This document shows positions 5,675 through 8,311 of a stretch of 8,311 nt of DNA, in pieces. The stretch's first letter is position 1; each line of letters starts with the position of its first letter. Where the stretch lies: assembly GCA_050011415.1 (NCBI GenBank), contig JBEKJD010000135.1, positions 1-8,311 of the forward strand. The letters run 5' to 3'. Both the position numbers and the translations under genes were made by a program. The notes beneath the pieces were generated by a model. It saw only the letters and a program-made list of their open reading frames with translations, was not told where the DNA came from and searched no databases. The stretch comes from JADFXI01 sp050011415 (lineage in GTDB: Bacteria; Nitrospirota; Thermodesulfovibrionia; Thermodesulfovibrionales; Dissulfurispiraceae).

Positions 5675-6979
5675 TCAATTTTCAGTAAATACATCCCTTG
5701 AAGTGACCAGTACTATACCCTGTCCCGGTCTGAGGTCGTATGAAAATGGCGCAGGGATATAATCAAGGGCATATTCCGGAGAAACATCAGCAAGCGGTGC
5801 GCCCGCCTGAAGATATTTCTGAAGGTTTTCCGCGTGGAAATATTGTTTGTTGTAAATGTCTTTATTGAGTATGAGCAGCGATTCTTCCTGTGTGCAGGAT
5901 GATGCCTTCCACATAAGCAGAATATTAGGATTGTCGTTATGCAGTATCTCTGTGGGGGCTTCTTCCTGAAATACGGCATGTTCTGACTTGACCTTGTTGA
6001 CGCTTTTTATGAAAGGAGTCAGATCAAAACCTGTATCTTCCCAATCTTCAGGTCTTGTATTTACCACGTGCAACTTCCTGCGGAACGCGAATTCGAATCC
6101 TATCGGCATCATTACGCCTGCGGAAAACAGGGAAGAGAAGAGATAACGCTGTTTAATCCCATTTATATTACCGCCAAGTTCCTCGCATAACCTGACCGTA
6201 TCGTGGCTTTCCGGGAAGCTTATGGAAGGGGAAATTTCCCGTGTGAGAACGTATTGTTCCATTAACCAGGGGCTGTACAAATCCCACCATTTTGAACTGT
6301 TGAAGATATAATCAAAACCGGCGCCGGCAGTTGTTCTGGTCTGGTCCGGAGGGCATCCAAGCGTCTCAGCAAAAAAAAGCACATCAGGATATTTTTTCTT
6401 TATTTCTCTGATGAGTCTTGCCCATAAACTGCCGGGCACCTGATAGGCTGCATCGCAGCGAAATCCCCTGAACCCAAGGTCTGTCAGAAACGTTACCACA
6501 CTCAGGAAGAATTGAAAGAGTCCCTCTTTATCCCTTGTATCCCGATGGTCGAACCTTGCGAGGTCGTTCCAGACCACCTTTTTTTTGTCTTCATACGCGA
6601 AGGGATGTGCAACACTTCCGTCGGGCTCCCATAGAAACCATGCCGGGTGCGACTTTATCAACTCGGAATCTGCGGAACAATGGTTGATAACCAGGTCAAC
6701 CATCACATGCAGGCCGAGCCTCTCAGCAGCCTTTATCATATTTTCTACCTGTTCCCGGGGTTTTGTTTCACTTTCCCCATCAACGAGCAATGGATTGAAA
6801 TCAAAATAATCCGCTATCGAGTAAAGACTTCCCGAGGCGCCGACACGCTGAACAGGGTTGACAAAAATCCAGTTGAACCCCATTTTTGAGGCCCGCAATA
6901 AATGCTTTTCCCAGCCGGTAAACTTTTCTGCCAGCAGAGGGAACAGGTTATAGATGATCATCTTTTCCGGTTTTCTCAT
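5675..6979 (-). CDS. Glycoside hydrolase family 13 (alpha-amylase superfamily) enzyme, cytoplasmic
   Basis: Predicted to cleave or transfer alpha-glucosidic bonds in glycogen, maltodextrin or a related alpha-glucan. The 434-residue protein has a catalytic (beta/alpha)8 barrel at about 1-335 and a short C-terminal beta domain. The four GH13 regions are visible: DLVINH (95-100), GFRCDAA (172-178, nucleophile Asp176), FFAETLG (202-208, acid/base Glu205) and ESHDT (257-261, Asp260). An early GSLYSIADYFDFNPLL segment (50-65) and HPAWF...PDGS (111-122) are also typical. There is no signal peptide, so it acts inside the cell. It lacks an N-terminal carbohydrate-binding or GlgE-type domain and is short for the family; specificity (hydrolase, transferase or phosphorylase) cannot be assigned. 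The start is fixed by GGAGGA six nt upstream and a 4-nt ATGA overlap with the preceding gene, indicating translational coupling. It is the last gene of the - strand operon and converges on the FliE-like gene with only about 40 nt between them. Confidence 0.88.
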   Translation of the reverse strand: MRKPEKMIIYNLFPLLAEKFTGWEKHLLRASKMGFNWIFVNPVQRVGASGSLYSIADYFDFNPLLVDGESETKPREQVENMIKAAERLGLHVMVDLVINHCSADSELIKSHPAWFLWEPDGSVAHPFAYEDKKKVVWNDLARFDHRDTRDKEGLFQFFLSVVTFLTDLGFRGFRCDAAYQVPGSLWARLIREIKKKYPDVLFFAETLGCPPDQTRTTAGAGFDYIFNSSKWWDLYSPWLMEQYVLTREISPSISFPESHDTVRLCEELGGNINGIKQRYLFSSLFSAGVMMPIGFEFAFRRKLHVVNTRPEDWEDTGFDLTPFIKSVNKVKSEHAVFQEEAPTEILHNDNPNILLMWKASSCTQEESLLILNKDIYNKQYFHAENLQKYLQAGAPLADVSPEYALDYIPAPFSYDLRPGQGIVLVTSRDVFTEN

Positions 6980-8055
6980 AATTTGTCCTCCTCATAAATC
7001 ACTTTTATGTCATCTGATACAAGCTGACAGTTTTTGCGCAGTACGGAAAGCCAGAAATTCATCCGTTCGGCATTCCCTTTATCCCGCCAGTGAAGAAAGA
7101 GATAAGAGGCATCTCCAAGCGGAAGCGTTCCTTCGACCGGATGAATTTCCAGTGTAAAGGAAACGCGGTCAGGACCCGGAAACCCCAGGGCTTCGGCAAC
7201 CACTCTTGAAAGTCCGAAAGGCCCGAACATCAGGTCGAGAGACCTTTCCCCCATGTATTCAAATGGTAGCATAATTTTGTCCAAAAAACTCAGGTGGTCC
7301 GCCACTCCGAAAGGGCTGAAGGTCGATAGCGGATGTGCGTCGTGCAAATGATAATGCATCGGTTTGCCCAGGCTGCTGATTTCCCGTATTACGCGCAGCA
7401 CTTCAGCTGGGGCTGCAGCGACCGCTTCCTGGACATCGCCTATTACGTCCTGAAGACCGGCATCGTGAGGCTTGAGGGCACAAATATCTTTTCCAGGGTA
7501 TTTGCCTGAATAGACGCGCCTTGACTGCCAAAGGCCCAAATGTCCTGTATCGATGCAGCAGCTCACGCGCTCAAGGTTGTGTGCTGCCCTGAAAAGTTCT
7601 ATGAACAGATCAGGCTCAAGCCCCGCAGCATATTCGATGAATAGATAAGCACTCCCCCCGATGTTTCTTAATCCGGATTCCAGTCCGTGCAGGGCAGTTA
7701 AATAATTGTCAAAGCGCAAGGCGATCTCTCTCTGATCATGAATTATTAATCCGAAAATACGGTCCTTAAATTTATCGGCAAAATCGAGGACCAGCGCACG
7801 GCTTCCTTCGTCAAAGAGATTTATCCATCTCGGCAAATGCACGGTTGCCGGCGCCTCAGGGGCTGGTTTGAAGATCAGAAGCCTTTCCAGTTCGTCCGGA
7901 GTTTCCGCGAAGAATTCGGGTCCCAGGCCGGCCTCTTTAAAACGGAGGGCAGCGAGCTGCAAAAGTGCGTCATCGCCATCAATCCTTTTTTGAAAAAGGG
8001 CGAGAATTGGAGGGTATGTGTTGGGCCCTCGACTGGACAAGAAAGATTTTATCAC
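6976..8055 (-). CDS. Xylose-isomerase/AP-endonuclease-2-like TIM-barrel protein
   Basis: A 359-residue protein with the signature of sugar phosphate isomerase/epimerase-type TIM barrels: FIEYAAG (139-145), SCCIDTGHLGLW (165-176) and HYHLHDAHP (234-242), then a late TLEIHP (301-306). Candidate metal ligands are Glu141, Asp169, His172, His238 or Asp239, and Glu303. Members isomerise or epimerise sugars, cleave inositol or keto-sugar derivatives, or repair DNA; with GH13 and dikinase neighbours a sugar substrate is more likely. It is cytoplasmic, with no signal peptide. The best start is GTG at 8053-8055 with a G-rich site (GAGGGGGTGA) some 6 nt upstream. This makes the gene overlap the dikinase by 77 nt. 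TTG at 8038-8040 is the nearest alternative and would still overlap. The stop overlaps the GH13 start by 4 nt. The substrate is unknown. Confidence 0.75.
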   Translation of the reverse strand: MIKSFLSSRGPNTYPPILALFQKRIDGDDALLQLAALRFKEAGLGPEFFAETPDELERLLIFKPAPEAPATVHLPRWINLFDEGSRALVLDFADKFKDRIFGLIIHDQREIALRFDNYLTALHGLESGLRNIGGSAYLFIEYAAGLEPDLFIELFRAAHNLERVSCCIDTGHLGLWQSRRVYSGKYPGKDICALKPHDAGLQDVIGDVQEAVAAAPAEVLRVIREISSLGKPMHYHLHDAHPLSTFSPFGVADHLSFLDKIMLPFEYMGERSLDLMFGPFGLSRVVAEALGFPGPDRVSFTLEIHPVEGTLPLGDASYLFLHWRDKGNAERMNFWLSVLRKNCQLVSDDIKVIYEEDKL

Positions 8056-8311
8056 CTGAAATCACCCCCTCGATATCCTGCGGGTTATTAAAAGCATTTT
8101 CGATAAATTGTCCGATGGCTCCCAAACGTCTCCCCGTAAGGTTTCTGTATTCACTGTCCGTAGACAGCCTGATGTCAGAGTAATCTACGGTTTTAGCGAT
8201 AAGAGACCCGGAAGTATCAGGCCACAGTGCGCGACTGAAGCTCGCAAAGGCCAGCATCCGCACCTCTCCTGTCTGTTTATTGCAGACCATCCGGTACGGC
8301 CCCCCCGGCGT
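7979..8311 (-). CDS. C-terminal end of a PEP/pyruvate-binding dikinase-type protein (PPDK_N fold, resembling glucan water dikinase); 5' end outside the window
   Basis: The frame is open from the right edge (position 8311) to a TGA at 7979-7981, 110 residues. It reads GGPYRM, then KQTGEVRMLAFASFSRAL, TVDYSDIRLSTDSEYRNL, IGQFIENAFNNPQDIEGVI, and GDKIFLVQSRAQ near the end. The 'PQDIEGV-x-x-G-x-(I/L)-(F/Y)-hydrophobic-(V/L)-Q-(T/S)-R' ending is the hallmark of the ATP-grasp-type nucleotide-binding domain shared by PEP synthase, pyruvate phosphate dikinase and glucan water dikinases. The Ile-Glu-Gly triplet and the upstream TVDYS/RNL spacing resemble glucan water dikinases (PEP synthase usually has DIEWA), but this is from memory. 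The tail after the motif is polar (SNSRPFSKKD). The catalytic His domain lies upstream, unseen. It is first in the visible part of the - strand operon. Confidence 0.75.
   Translation of the reverse strand, partial: TPGGPYRMVCNKQTGEVRMLAFASFSRALWPDTSGSLIAKTVDYSDIRLSTDSEYRNLTGRRLGAIGQFIENAFNNPQDIEGVISGDKIFLVQSRAQHIPSNSRPFSKKD

Noticed and set aside
5675..6979. Assignment of the GH13 enzyme as GlgE (maltose-1-phosphate maltosyltransferase)
   Set aside because: The HPAWF/PDGS segment is similar, but the N-terminal GlgE domains are absent and regions II and IV (GFRCDAA, ESHDT) follow the general amylase form.

Overview
The window looks like chromosomal DNA of a Gram-negative, motile or formerly motile bacterium of moderate GC. 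Supporting signs are a lipoprotein signal with a canonical lipobox, a FliE-like protein, and paired HD-GYP c-di-GMP phosphodiesterase-type proteins. The style would fit Desulfobacterota or Nitrospirota, but that is a guess and no marker gene settles it. There are no rRNA, tRNA, CRISPR or insertion-sequence features.

Left block (1-2177, + strand) is a tight four-gene run. It holds the C-terminal tail of a probable SPFH/band-7 protein, a branched-chain-amino-acid-type (type I periplasmic fold) solute-binding lipoprotein, a 60-residue two-helix membrane protein, and an Sfp-type 4'-phosphopantetheinyl transferase. Gaps are 9, 0 and 6 nt, so co-transcription is very likely. No ABC permease or ATPase is present, so the binding protein's partner lies elsewhere or it acts as a sensor.

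Middle block (2241-4891) is a direct tandem duplication of about 1.3 kb. Each unit carries its own extended -10 promoter, ribosome binding site and full HD-GYP gene (410 and 407 aa). Divergence is uneven: the N-terminal (presumed sensory) third differs strongly, whereas long stretches of the linker and the catalytic core are identical at DNA level. This suggests sensor diversification with gene conversion, or purifying selection, in the core.

Spacer block (4892-5674) has a 62-residue charged helical protein of unknown function on the - strand (strong Shine-Dalgarno) and, transcribed away from it, a small FliE-like gene outside any flagellar operon.

Right block (5675-8311, - strand) is an operon read leftwards. 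It contains the C-terminus of a PPDK/PEP-synthase/glucan-water-dikinase-type protein, a xylose-isomerase-like TIM-barrel protein, and a cytoplasmic GH13 (alpha-amylase superfamily) enzyme. The reading frames overlap by 77 and 4 nt, so translation is probably coupled. The dikinase tail resembles glucan water dikinases more than PEP synthases, and with GH13 as neighbour this points to an intracellular glucan/glycogen phosphorylation-and-cleavage module. It is the most interesting candidate system here. I found no convincing intrinsic terminator anywhere in the window.
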